Origin: Clostridium lacusfryxellense
GTDB lineage: Bacteria > Bacillota > Clostridia > Clostridiales > Clostridiaceae
NCBI RefSeq assembly: GCF_018861735.1
Contig: NZ_JAHLEB010000036.1
Coordinates: 1 to 51,408 of the forward strand
Direction of reading: 5' to 3'
Length of the DNA stretch: 51,408 nt
Both the position numbers and the translations under genes were made by a program. Positions 24,502-31,859 of this stretch are shown one piece after another. Within the stretch, counting starts at the first letter, position 1, and each line of letters opens with the position of its first letter. The notes under the pieces were generated by a model. It made no database searches, was not told the origin of the DNA, and was given only the letters and a program-made list of their open reading frames with translations.

Positions 24502-26799
24502 TTAAGTGCATTTTTCTTCATCATAGTATACTCTGCTCAATAATTCTTCTTGTACATTTGGTGTAAGATTAACAAAGACTGCCGAAAACCCACTTACCCT
24601 TACAATTAAATTCCCGTATTTTTCAGGATGTACAACTGCATCTTCAAGAACTTTTTTATCTACTACTGTAACCATTAAATGACATCCACCACGTTTAAAA
24701 TAGGTTTTAAATAATGCTTTAATCAGTGGCCTATTCTCATTAAACATACTTGGTGAAAATTTAATGTTTTGTACAGAACCGGCATGATATTTTGCATCAA
24801 ATTTTGCAAGTGAATTAAGCAAAGCAGTGGGACCACTCTTGTCAGCTCCTCCCTGTGGATTATTAGCGGGATTCATATACATAGTACTAAGTCTTCCATC
24901 TGGAGATGTTGACGTTCTATTTCCCCACTCAGTATTCATCTGATTATTACTAATAACTATTAGGAAATACTGCATTCCTGCTTTGATTCCTCGCTCTCTT
25001 ACACCTTTTGCAACAAATTCATATAAACTATTTGCCATATTGTCCGCAGTATCTAAATCATTACCATATTTATCACAGTCTAGGCAGTCTCTACGAACAT
25101 ATTCATAACCTTCAAAATTTGCAAGTACAGCACGATTAAGTTCTTCTAATGTATATTTCTTGCAATCAAAAACTAAATGTTTAATAGCAACTAATGAATC
25201 CGATGTGTTAATATTTCCATAAGTTTCGTTAGTCCCACCAAGATATCGTACTCCGCCATCTAAAAGCGCTTTCCCTCTTTCAATACAATCATCCATTAAA
25301 ACACTGTTAAATAAGAATGAAACGTGTTCATTCATTATTTCATAAGAACGATGTTGTGCATATACCGATAAATCTAAATAATAATCTAAAAAGTCTTTAT
25401 AACCCTTATAAAACTCTTCAAAATTTTGAAAACTTGAAAGAGGCTTCATATCAATTCCACCAGACTTATCTCTTCCATCCATTGGGTCAATGCCTTCATT
25501 CATAAATATATTAAATATTTTCAGTAGATTAATGCATACATTAGGTGTACCTGTACTTTGTCCTTGGATTACAAACTCTGTACATCCAAATGGCACATAT
25601 TGCTCAGCAGCTTTTTCATCAATGCGCATGCCACACGCAACTGCTGGAACATTAACATCATCATTGTATAATGTTGGATACGTTGCTCCGCCGCCAAGTG
25701 CATCCAATGCCTCATCCCAAATCTCGTCTAATGTGTCACTATCAAATCTCAAAGTAAATTGTGGCTCCACATATCTGCAATTTTTGGCTACTTTCATTGC
25801 AATATGCAAAAATTTATCTGCCTCTTTTGGATGTTTTCTTCCTTTTCCACCAACTATAATTCTTCCGTTAACAGTTGTTCTTCTGTTTTCTATCATCGTC
25901 CATAGTGAGTGCAAATAATCGTACGCCTCTTGCTCAGTAATTCTTCCGCTTTCAATATCAGAAACCATGTATGGTCCTAGATAGTCATCCAATCTTCCAT
26001 AATTAATAACACCTGAGAGTAGTGCAAACAGCCAAATAAGTTGCAACGCTTCATGGAATGTCTCTGGCTTATCTGATTTAATTTTTTCAAGTCCATCACA
26101 GATCGTTCCTAATTCCTTTTTTCGCTTTTCATTATCACACTTTTCCATCTGCTCCTGTGCATTTGCTCTTAAATATTCTGCACTATTTACGAAAATGTCT
26201 AGACATCCTAATGCTCCAGTATAAAAATCATTAGTTGAATCTGTTTCCATTTTTTTATTTATAGCATCCCTAAGTCCTCCAATTCCTTTTTGGAGAAGTT
26301 TTGGATAATCAAGCATCATTCCTGACAAACGCGCTGTAGCAATTAAAGGATAATCACAGTCAATAAACCTACCAATTGTACTATCTGTTAAAACTTCTTT
26401 GCAATAGATAGTCTTTAAATCATGTTCTAACCAATAGTCATAAAGTTTATCTACTCTCTTCTTATCAACATCATTACTTAATTTTTTTTGGAAGTCACGC
26501 AGTTTATTAAATACACAGAAATGTCCAACGCCTCCTAGGGATGTAACAGTACCAAAACCAATAGGTAAAAAATCTATTCTTCCTGCTATTTTATCTTGCG
26601 TCTCAATACTACGAAACAATTTAGGATATAATACTTTTATACATTCAACCTCTTGAACTTCTTTGGGCTTACCTAAATAGGCTTTATGTGTATGTGTATA
26701 AGTTTCCATAATAGAAAGCTGCTCAGACAATGATTTTTCACAAGGCAATTTGACGCTTACTTCAACATTTTGTACACCATCAACATTAAATTTCACCAT
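24502..26799 (-). CDS. Glycyl radical enzyme of unknown substrate (GCxE class)
   Basis: 765 aa. The C-terminal radical site is VRVSGFSAVFVNLTP (Gly about residue 737) and the active-site loop is YVPFGCTEFVIQGQ (Cys about 406, Glu about 408). The GCxE arrangement is that of dehydratases and C-N or C-S lyases such as glycerol/propanediol dehydratase and choline lyase; pyruvate formate-lyase has two adjacent cysteines instead. The start is set at ATG 26799 (AGGAGG with 8-nt spacing) rather than the TTG at 26805. The neighbours are a ROK kinase, a NanE-like epimerase, an activase and a phosphorylase, so the substrate is probably a sugar or sugar phosphate. No microcompartment shell or diol-pathway genes are nearby, which argues against a classic diol dehydratase. 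Substrate not assignable from sequence. Confidence 0.9.
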   Translation of the reverse strand: MVKFNVDGVQNVEVSVKLPCEKSLSEQLSIMETYTHTHKAYLGKPKEVQEVECIKVLYPKLFRSIETQDKIAGRIDFLPIGFGTVTSLGGVGHFCVFNKLRDFQKKLSNDVDKKRVDKLYDYWLEHDLKTIYCKEVLTDSTIGRFIDCDYPLIATARLSGMMLDYPKLLQKGIGGLRDAINKKMETDSTNDFYTGALGCLDIFVNSAEYLRANAQEQMEKCDNEKRKKELGTICDGLEKIKSDKPETFHEALQLIWLFALLSGVINYGRLDDYLGPYMVSDIESGRITEQEAYDYLHSLWTMIENRRTTVNGRIIVGGKGRKHPKEADKFLHIAMKVAKNCRYVEPQFTLRFDSDTLDEIWDEALDALGGGATYPTLYNDDVNVPAVACGMRIDEKAAEQYVPFGCTEFVIQGQSTGTPNVCINLLKIFNIFMNEGIDPMDGRDKSGGIDMKPLSSFQNFEEFYKGYKDFLDYYLDLSVYAQHRSYEIMNEHVSFLFNSVLMDDCIERGKALLDGGVRYLGGTNETYGNINTSDSLVAIKHLVFDCKKYTLEELNRAVLANFEGYEYVRRDCLDCDKYGNDLDTADNMANSLYEFVAKGVRERGIKAGMQYFLIVISNNQMNTEWGNRTSTSPDGRLSTMYMNPANNPQGGADKSGPTALLNSLAKFDAKYHAGSVQNIKFSPSMFNENRPLIKALFKTYFKRGGCHLMVTVVDKKVLEDAVVHPEKYGNLIVRVSGFSAVFVNLTPNVQEELLSRVYYDEEKCT

Positions 26800-26876
26800 T
26801 TGCAATTCCTCCTAATTTACTAACTTCTTCTAAGACTTTCTAATCTCTTCTAATACTTACTTATCTTTAATTTATT

Positions 26877-27626
26877 CTAATGCTTGCTTTTTTCTGCCTC
26901 GCGCCAGTCTGACTGATAGCCTGACATTAAATCAACAAATCTCTTAGCTATTAAGTGTGGCCTTGTAATTGCACTTCCTACAACTACTGAATGCGCTCCT
27001 AAATATAGGCATTTGATAGCATCTTCAGGTGAGTAGATATGCCCTTCCATAATCATGTATACATCATCCTTAAAATCTCTACACATTCTGGCAAACTCTC
27101 TTAAATCAGGATTTTCAATATGTTTTGTCTCTTCTGTATAACCGTACAATGTAGGTCCTACAATATCTGCTCCCATTTCAACTGCACGTTTCGCTTCTTC
27201 ATAATTAGAAACGTCTGCAAATATAATTGCTTCTGGAATTTCCTTCTTTACGATTGGTAATAGCTCATATGCTGGTCTTCCCTCATGGGTAATCTGACTT
27301 GTACAATCTAAAGCAATAATCGTAGCTCCTGCTTCCCATACCGCTTTTGCTGCTTCTAAAGTAGGTGTAATGAAAACATCTGTATCATCATGCCAAATCT
27401 TCCATAATCCAATGATTGGTAAATTAACTTGAGCCTTAATTGCTTTAATCTGCTCTGGTGAATTTGCTCTAATTCCTACTGCTGATGCCCACTCCGCAGC
27501 TCGTGCCATCTTAACAACCATTTCCTCTGAATAAATTGGGTCATCATGTTGCACCTGACAAGACACTATTAGTCCGTCTTTAAACTTCTCTACTATTGCT
27601 TTGTTTTTCTCATCTTTTAAATTCAT
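26877..27626 (-). CDS. NanE-like sugar-phosphate epimerase, divergent
   Basis: 249 aa TIM barrel of the N-acetylmannosamine-6-phosphate 2-epimerase family. Conserved features: VGIRANSPEQIKAIK, the lysine of the first catalytic segment (Lys 76 in GLWKIWHDDTDVFITPT), ALDCTSQ (Asp 107), IMEGHIYSPEDA (Glu 194) and the phosphate-binding VVVGSAITRP. Unusual points: canonical NanE reads roughly GIIKxDYPDSxVYITPT and STTLSGYT, where this protein has GLWKIWHDDTDVFITPT and GPTLYGYT, changes beside the active site. No NanA lyase, NagA deacetylase or NagB is in the window. It may act on a sugar phosphate other than ManNAc-6-P. ATG with AAAGGAG upstream; between the ROK and radical enzyme genes. Confidence 0.8.
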   Translation of the reverse strand: MNLKDEKNKAIVEKFKDGLIVSCQVQHDDPIYSEEMVVKMARAAEWASAVGIRANSPEQIKAIKAQVNLPIIGLWKIWHDDTDVFITPTLEAAKAVWEAGATIIALDCTSQITHEGRPAYELLPIVKKEIPEAIIFADVSNYEEAKRAVEMGADIVGPTLYGYTEETKHIENPDLREFARMCRDFKDDVYMIMEGHIYSPEDAIKCLYLGAHSVVVGSAITRPHLIAKRFVDLMSGYQSDWREAEKSKH

Positions 27627-27668
27627 TTTTCATTCTCCTTTTTTACATTTATTTTATTTGTTTATTTT

Positions 27669-28634
27669 TTAGCGCATTTGCGCGTATTTCTCAAGTAAGG
27701 CTGCCCCAATAATACCTGCATCATTCTCTAATGCTGACTTTACAACCGGTGGAACTCCTATTTCAGCTGCTGCAAAAGTGTTCTCAGCAACTTTTGCACT
27801 TAACGGTTCAAATAACGCTTTCCCTGCCCCTGCTACTCCTCCACCTAATATTATAACTTCAGAACGAAATATTGTTATAAACGTAGAAATCCCAGCAGCT
27901 AAATAATCAATATATTGCCTAACTACTTCTTGGGCTAGTTCATCACCCATATTATTTGCATCAAAAATCATTTTTGCATTAATCTGTTCTACATCACCGC
28001 TGCACATATCATACAGTAATGATTTTTTGCTTATTTCAAGTTTTCTTTTTGCTTGATTTATAAGGGCCGTAGCAGAACAATAAGATTCTAAACAACCTCT
28101 CTGTCCACAGGTACACAATTCGCCATTATACACTAGTTTTGTATGTCCTAGTTCCGCGCCCATTAAATCAGAGCCTGCATAGATTCTTTTATTTTGAATA
28201 ATACCACCACCTACTCCTGTTCCTAGCGTAAGCATAACTGCATTATCATACTCTCTTGCTATACCTGCAAGCGTTTCTCCAAGTGCTGCACAATTGGCAT
28301 CATTTTCAATATACGTAGGTAAATCTATATACTTTTTTAAATAACTATATATAGGTATATTCTTCCATCCTAAATTGTTCGCATGAACTAATAAATGAGT
28401 TTTAGGATTTACATAACTAGGCATTCCTATTCCCCAAGAAGTAAATTGATCCAAAGGAACGTTAGCAATGCATGCTACTTTTTTTGATAAATGCGCCATA
28501 TCACTGACAATTTCATCAATGGAACGTCCTGCGTTTGTAGGAATGCTATCTTTAGCAATTATGTTGAAATTCTCATCTACTACGCCTGCTGCAATATTGG
28601 TACCCCCAAGATCTACCCCCAGATAATATTTCAT
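27669..28634 (-). CDS. ROK family sugar kinase
   Basis: 321 aa cytoplasmic kinase, ATP-dependent, phosphorylating a hexose or related sugar, usually at O6. YLGVDLGGTNIAAG at the N-terminus is the phosphate-1 motif, IENDANCAALGE carries the catalytic Asp, TLGTGVGGGII the phosphate-2 loop, and CTCGQRGCLESYCS is the ROK zinc site (with GH before it). The start is moved to ATG 28634, which has AAAGGAGAGG upstream; an in-frame ATG 36 nt earlier has no ribosome site. First gene of the five-gene radical-enzyme operon and divergent from the AraC gene. No DNA-binding domain, so it is the kinase rather than repressor branch. With NanE next to it, ManNAc is the default guess, but the divergent epimerase leaves this open. 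Confidence 0.9.
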   Translation of the reverse strand: MKYYLGVDLGGTNIAAGVVDENFNIIAKDSIPTNAGRSIDEIVSDMAHLSKKVACIANVPLDQFTSWGIGMPSYVNPKTHLLVHANNLGWKNIPIYSYLKKYIDLPTYIENDANCAALGETLAGIAREYDNAVMLTLGTGVGGGIIQNKRIYAGSDLMGAELGHTKLVYNGELCTCGQRGCLESYCSATALINQAKRKLEISKKSLLYDMCSGDVEQINAKMIFDANNMGDELAQEVVRQYIDYLAAGISTFITIFRSEVIILGGGVAGAGKALFEPLSAKVAENTFAAAEIGVPPVVKSALENDAGIIGAALLEKYAQMR

Positions 28635-28876
28635 ATATTCCTCTCCTTTTGACATGTAAACTATTCTCATTCATGTGATCTATTCTAATTACTTTGTTGT
28701 ATTTATATTTCCATTATAACACCAGTAATTACACATTTCATTACTTCAAATTGTTAAGAAGTTTATTCATCTTGCTTTTTTTTTATACCTATTGTATATT
28801 TATAATAGACTTTCATTTTATACATCATACATTTTTAAAGTCATATTACATTGACACATAAAAGGGGGTATTTGTT

Positions 28877-29731
28877 ATGATATGTAGAGAAAAGGGCGTT
28901 TTACCTAACTCAGAATATTTCTTTTTTGATCCTTCTCAAAAGTTTAAAAATTATTATTATTATGTTTTGAATTGTGGTCATTTTTATTGTAATAATAATT
29001 ACAGTATAAAGCGAGATGGAAATAATGTTCCTCTATTTTTATATATTATTGATGGAGAATTCCACCTTGAATATGAAGGAAATCATTACCTAGCAACTAA
29101 AGGAGATATTATTTTAATTGATGGTCAAAAGCCTCATTACTACTATTCTGGAGATTATTGTGACTTTATATATATTCATTATTCCGGTAACTTTTCTTGT
29201 AAGCTTATAAGCCATCTGATAGATCAAAACAATGGTCCACTTTTTAAATTGCAAAACCATCAAGAAATATATAAACTTGCAAATGATATTATTGCAAAAC
29301 TCTACTATAACCAACCAGTCACTGATGTAAATCTTTCTTGCGCCATATATAATTGTTTATGCTACATACAAGATTCCAATGATGTTCTTTCCACTAGTTC
29401 TTCTCCCTCAAACAATATCATAACAAATAGCATTTACTTTATCAGAATTAACATAGGACAAGACTTAAATCTACACACGCTTGCCAAACAAGCCAATCTA
29501 AGTCTCTATTATTATGCACATTTATTTAAAAAAGAAACTGGCATGTCTTGTATGGAGTACATTGCCAAATGCAAAATAAATCTAGCAAAAACTATGTTAA
29601 AAACTACTCAGCAAACTATTAGTGAAATTGCTGATTCTCTTGGATATAGTTCCAGCTCAAGTTTTATTAATGCTTTCTCCTCAAGAATTGGAATTTCACC
29701 ACTTAAATTTAGAAATAGAAATATTTACTAA
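28877..29731 (+). CDS. AraC-family regulator of the radical-enzyme operon
   Basis: 284 aa. N-terminal sensor with FLYIIDGEFHLEYEGNHY and KGDIILIDGQKPHYYYSGD (cupin pattern), and a C-terminal AraC domain (LNLHTLAKQANLSLYYYAHLFKK, then ISEIADSLGYSSSSSFINAFS ending SRIGISPLKFR). ATG with AAAGGGGGT upstream. Divergent from the kinase-epimerase-radical enzyme operon across about 240 nt, so that operon is its natural target. It is rich in Tyr and Asn, as expected from AT-rich codon use. Ligand unknown. Confidence 0.9.
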   Translation: MICREKGVLPNSEYFFFDPSQKFKNYYYYVLNCGHFYCNNNYSIKRDGNNVPLFLYIIDGEFHLEYEGNHYLATKGDIILIDGQKPHYYYSGDYCDFIYIHYSGNFSCKLISHLIDQNNGPLFKLQNHQEIYKLANDIIAKLYYNQPVTDVNLSCAIYNCLCYIQDSNDVLSTSSSPSNNIITNSIYFIRINIGQDLNLHTLAKQANLSLYYYAHLFKKETGMSCMEYIAKCKINLAKTMLKTTQQTISEIADSLGYSSSSSFINAFSSRIGISPLKFRNRNIY

Positions 29732-29764
29732 TTTCCTTACCAGCTACAATTAAAATAATAATTA

Positions 29765-29797
29765 AAAAGCGGGTGCAAATTTATTTGCCCCGCTTTT
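29765..29797. terminator. Terminator after AraC gene
   Basis: AAAAGCGGGTGCAAA (29765-29779) pairs with TTTGCCCCGCTTTT (29784-29797), one bulged base. Near-copy of the hairpin at 30326-30354. Confidence 0.7.
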
Positions 29798-29802
29798 AAA
29801 TT

Positions 29803-29912
29803 ACTATTTGATTTACTCCTTGTGATTTCCAATTAGTTAAGCCGTTAACCCCATAGCCATCTGTGACATTGCTCTGAGCCACTCCAGTGCGAAGTCCATC
29901 TTCGCTATAAAT
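29803..29912 (-). pseudogene. C-terminal relic of a second GH88-type gene
   Basis: The minus strand reads DGLRTGVAQSN, then VTDGYGVNGLTNWKSQGVNQ, matching at DNA level the end of the gene at 30371-31819 (DGLLTGVAQSN ... GLMAQLIGNQKG) but with about 40 nt deleted after the shared gctcagagcaat. The hairpin after it is also a copy. This shows that the gene end with its terminator was once duplicated; only the last ~110 nt of this copy survive. Confidence 0.65.
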
Positions 29913-29914
29913 CT

Positions 29915-30254
29915 CTAATTTAATACATTGGTTAAATCAGCTATATATACTCTTCTAGTATCATCTGCATAACCATTGAAAGCAATATATCTAAAGCTCT
30001 TGTCCCATGCTGGGTGGGCATCTACTCTTAAACTAAACTCATATGGTTGCTGCGTTTTAATCCTAATTAAACATTCATCCTTTCCACTTTTCATGTCTAT
30101 TAACCTAATGGGGATTGTTCCATCTCCAAACGCAACTTCATCTTCTATATATGCATCGGTTAAAATAAACCTTTCACTTATATGCACTGTTGGATGTCCT
30201 GAACCTATTACATCCTCAAGGATTTTATGTAATCCTGTACCATAGTCATTGGGT
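29915..30254 (-). pseudogene. TolB-like / oligogalacturonate lyase-like gene, C-terminal relic
   Basis: About 113 codons remain, from 30254 (preceded by an in-frame TGA) to the stop at 29915: NDYGTGLHKILEDVIGSGHP, then HISERFILTDAYIEDEVAFG, ending in VDAHPAWDKSFRYIAFNGY and DTRRVYIADLTNVLN. The GHP...S...ILTDAY and DAHPAWD...ADL pattern is the last blades of a seven-bladed propeller of the TolB/oligogalacturonate lyase type. The N-terminal two thirds are gone and there is no credible start. A piece of the same gene end also occurs at 20635-20705. The intact protein would act on unsaturated uronate oligomers or a related sugar; this copy is dead. Confidence 0.65.
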
Positions 30255-30325
30255 GTTCACCCTCAAAATATAAGTAAATTTATTTAAGCTGTTCATACCG
30301 GTTAGAAAATCAAATGATATTTAAA

Positions 30326-30354
30326 AAGCGGGTGCAAATTAATTTGCCCTGCTT
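30326..30354 (-). terminator. Terminator after the GH8 operon
   Basis: AAGCGGGTGCAAATT (30326-30340) pairs with AATTTGCCCTGCTT (30341-30354), just downstream of the minus-strand stop at 30371. Copy of the 29765-29797 hairpin. Confidence 0.6.
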
Positions 30355-30370
30355 AAAATTATTATTTAAT

Positions 30371-31819
30371 TTACCCCTTCTGATTTCCAATTAGTTGAGC
30401 CATTAACCCCATAGCCATCTGTGATATTACCCTATACTCACCTCTTTGTAGTTCTTCTCCACCTTTATTGCTCTGAGCCACACCGGTGAGAAGTCCATCT
30501 GGAGTCAAGCATTTCTGCAATGCAATAAGCGCCATGTTCGTGCAAATTGAAAATCTATCCGGAAGTATGTTATTTTTTATGCCAAGGGCAATAGCTGCAG
30601 CAATTCCAGCTGAACAAGAATTATCTGCCATTTTTGACACATCATCAACAAAGCAGCACCATAATCCATCCTTTTGTTGGAATGTCAATGCCTGGTCTGC
30701 TACTCGCTCAAACTCCCTCTTTAGTTCATTAACATCATAACTGCCATCTAGTTCAATAATTGTACGCACCAGCCCTAACATATACCATGCATACGCTCTT
30801 CCCCAATTAGTAAAGGTATGAGTATTATCTGAAAAAGTTCTTAGATGAATCTTGTCACCATCCGCAAGTTTCTCTTTTCCAATCATAAGCTGCCTTATTG
30901 CAAGCTTAGCTAAGTCATCTCTATTACGCTGCTTTGCTAAAACTGCAAGCGGATACGCCACAGTATATGATCCCTCAGCGGATAGCATATCTCCGTCTTG
31001 TATTGAACCTTCCTTGTTTATATGTGAACACCAATATTCTATAGCAACATCTAAAGATGGATGTCGTGGAAAAACTTTTGCAATAACTGCAAAAGGAAGA
31101 CAAGTCTCAATACCATTTATCATGCCATCTACTACTTCACTTCGTGGATTTTCATATTTAAGAATGCCAGTTTTATCAAAAAACAAACTAAGATGATTTT
31201 TTATTGTATCATATGCTCTTTCCTTTAGTGCCAAGCTGCCCAAATCCATTAATCCGTCTAGAACACATCCTTCCATCCACCCAAACGGTTGAACAGAAGC
31301 TAAAGAGCACATACGGCTATAGAACTCTTGTAATTTATCAGTTTCTTTAGCTATGAGTATATGAGGTGAAAATAACTTATCAGCGGATGTATTACTACTT
31401 GAAAATATCCAGAGAGGATTACTCCCCTTTATCATCCTCAGACCAATACCTTCTTTCAATGCTTTTACAGCATGTTCTGCTTTAAGTTCTATTTCAAAAA
31501 CTTCAAAAACATGTGCATATTTAATATCAAATTCACCTATTATTTCTCCCGAATCAATAAGGAATACTTCTATTAACTTTTCCTCTCTTACATCTAATGC
31601 TATAGTAATTCTAAGCCTAACCGCCTCATTAATAAGTAATTTAGGCGTCCATGAAAACTTCAAAGCACAATTTAAACTTGACTCGACTACAGGAACTGCT
31701 GTCCATCCAAAAGGAATACGTTTTAATTCTGGTACTTGTAGATTGGGAATATCTTTTACTTTAGCAATAAAATATTGCAACTTATCATTATTTAGCTTTA
31801 TATCAATATTGCTTCTCAT
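30371..31819 (-). CDS. GH88/GH105-type glycoside hydrolase with N-terminal beta domain
   Basis: 482 aa, no signal peptide. The first ~150 residues are strand-rich with no recognised domain; the rest is an (alpha/alpha)6 barrel like unsaturated glucuronyl/rhamnogalacturonyl hydrolases, with PFGWMEGCVLDGLMDLGSLA, PRSEVVDGMINGIETCLPFA, GDMLSAEGSYTVAYPLAVLA, NWGRAYAWYMLGLVRTI and DNSCSAGIAAAIALG. The Asp residues of DGMING and the WGRAYAW loop correspond to the catalytic region. Divergent from typical GH88, so substrate and even activity are uncertain. ATG with AGGAGG upstream. Third gene of the GH8 - beta-helix - GH88-type operon, about 40 nt behind the beta-helix gene. A relic of a duplicate C-terminus lies downstream. 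Confidence 0.7.
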   Translation of the reverse strand: MRSNIDIKLNNDKLQYFIAKVKDIPNLQVPELKRIPFGWTAVPVVESSLNCALKFSWTPKLLINEAVRLRITIALDVREEKLIEVFLIDSGEIIGEFDIKYAHVFEVFEIELKAEHAVKALKEGIGLRMIKGSNPLWIFSSSNTSADKLFSPHILIAKETDKLQEFYSRMCSLASVQPFGWMEGCVLDGLMDLGSLALKERAYDTIKNHLSLFFDKTGILKYENPRSEVVDGMINGIETCLPFAVIAKVFPRHPSLDVAIEYWCSHINKEGSIQDGDMLSAEGSYTVAYPLAVLAKQRNRDDLAKLAIRQLMIGKEKLADGDKIHLRTFSDNTHTFTNWGRAYAWYMLGLVRTIIELDGSYDVNELKREFERVADQALTFQQKDGLWCCFVDDVSKMADNSCSAGIAAAIALGIKNNILPDRFSICTNMALIALQKCLTPDGLLTGVAQSNKGGEELQRGEYRVISQMAMGLMAQLIGNQKG

Positions 31820-31859
31820 TTCTACCTCCTAAAATACACTTAATTGTTTTACATGTTAT

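Noticed and set aside
24502-26799. Pyruvate formate-lyase annotation for the radical enzyme
   Set aside because: The active-site loop is GCTE with a single Cys rather than the adjacent Cys pair, and the activase has extra ferredoxin clusters, both features of the other glycyl radical classes.
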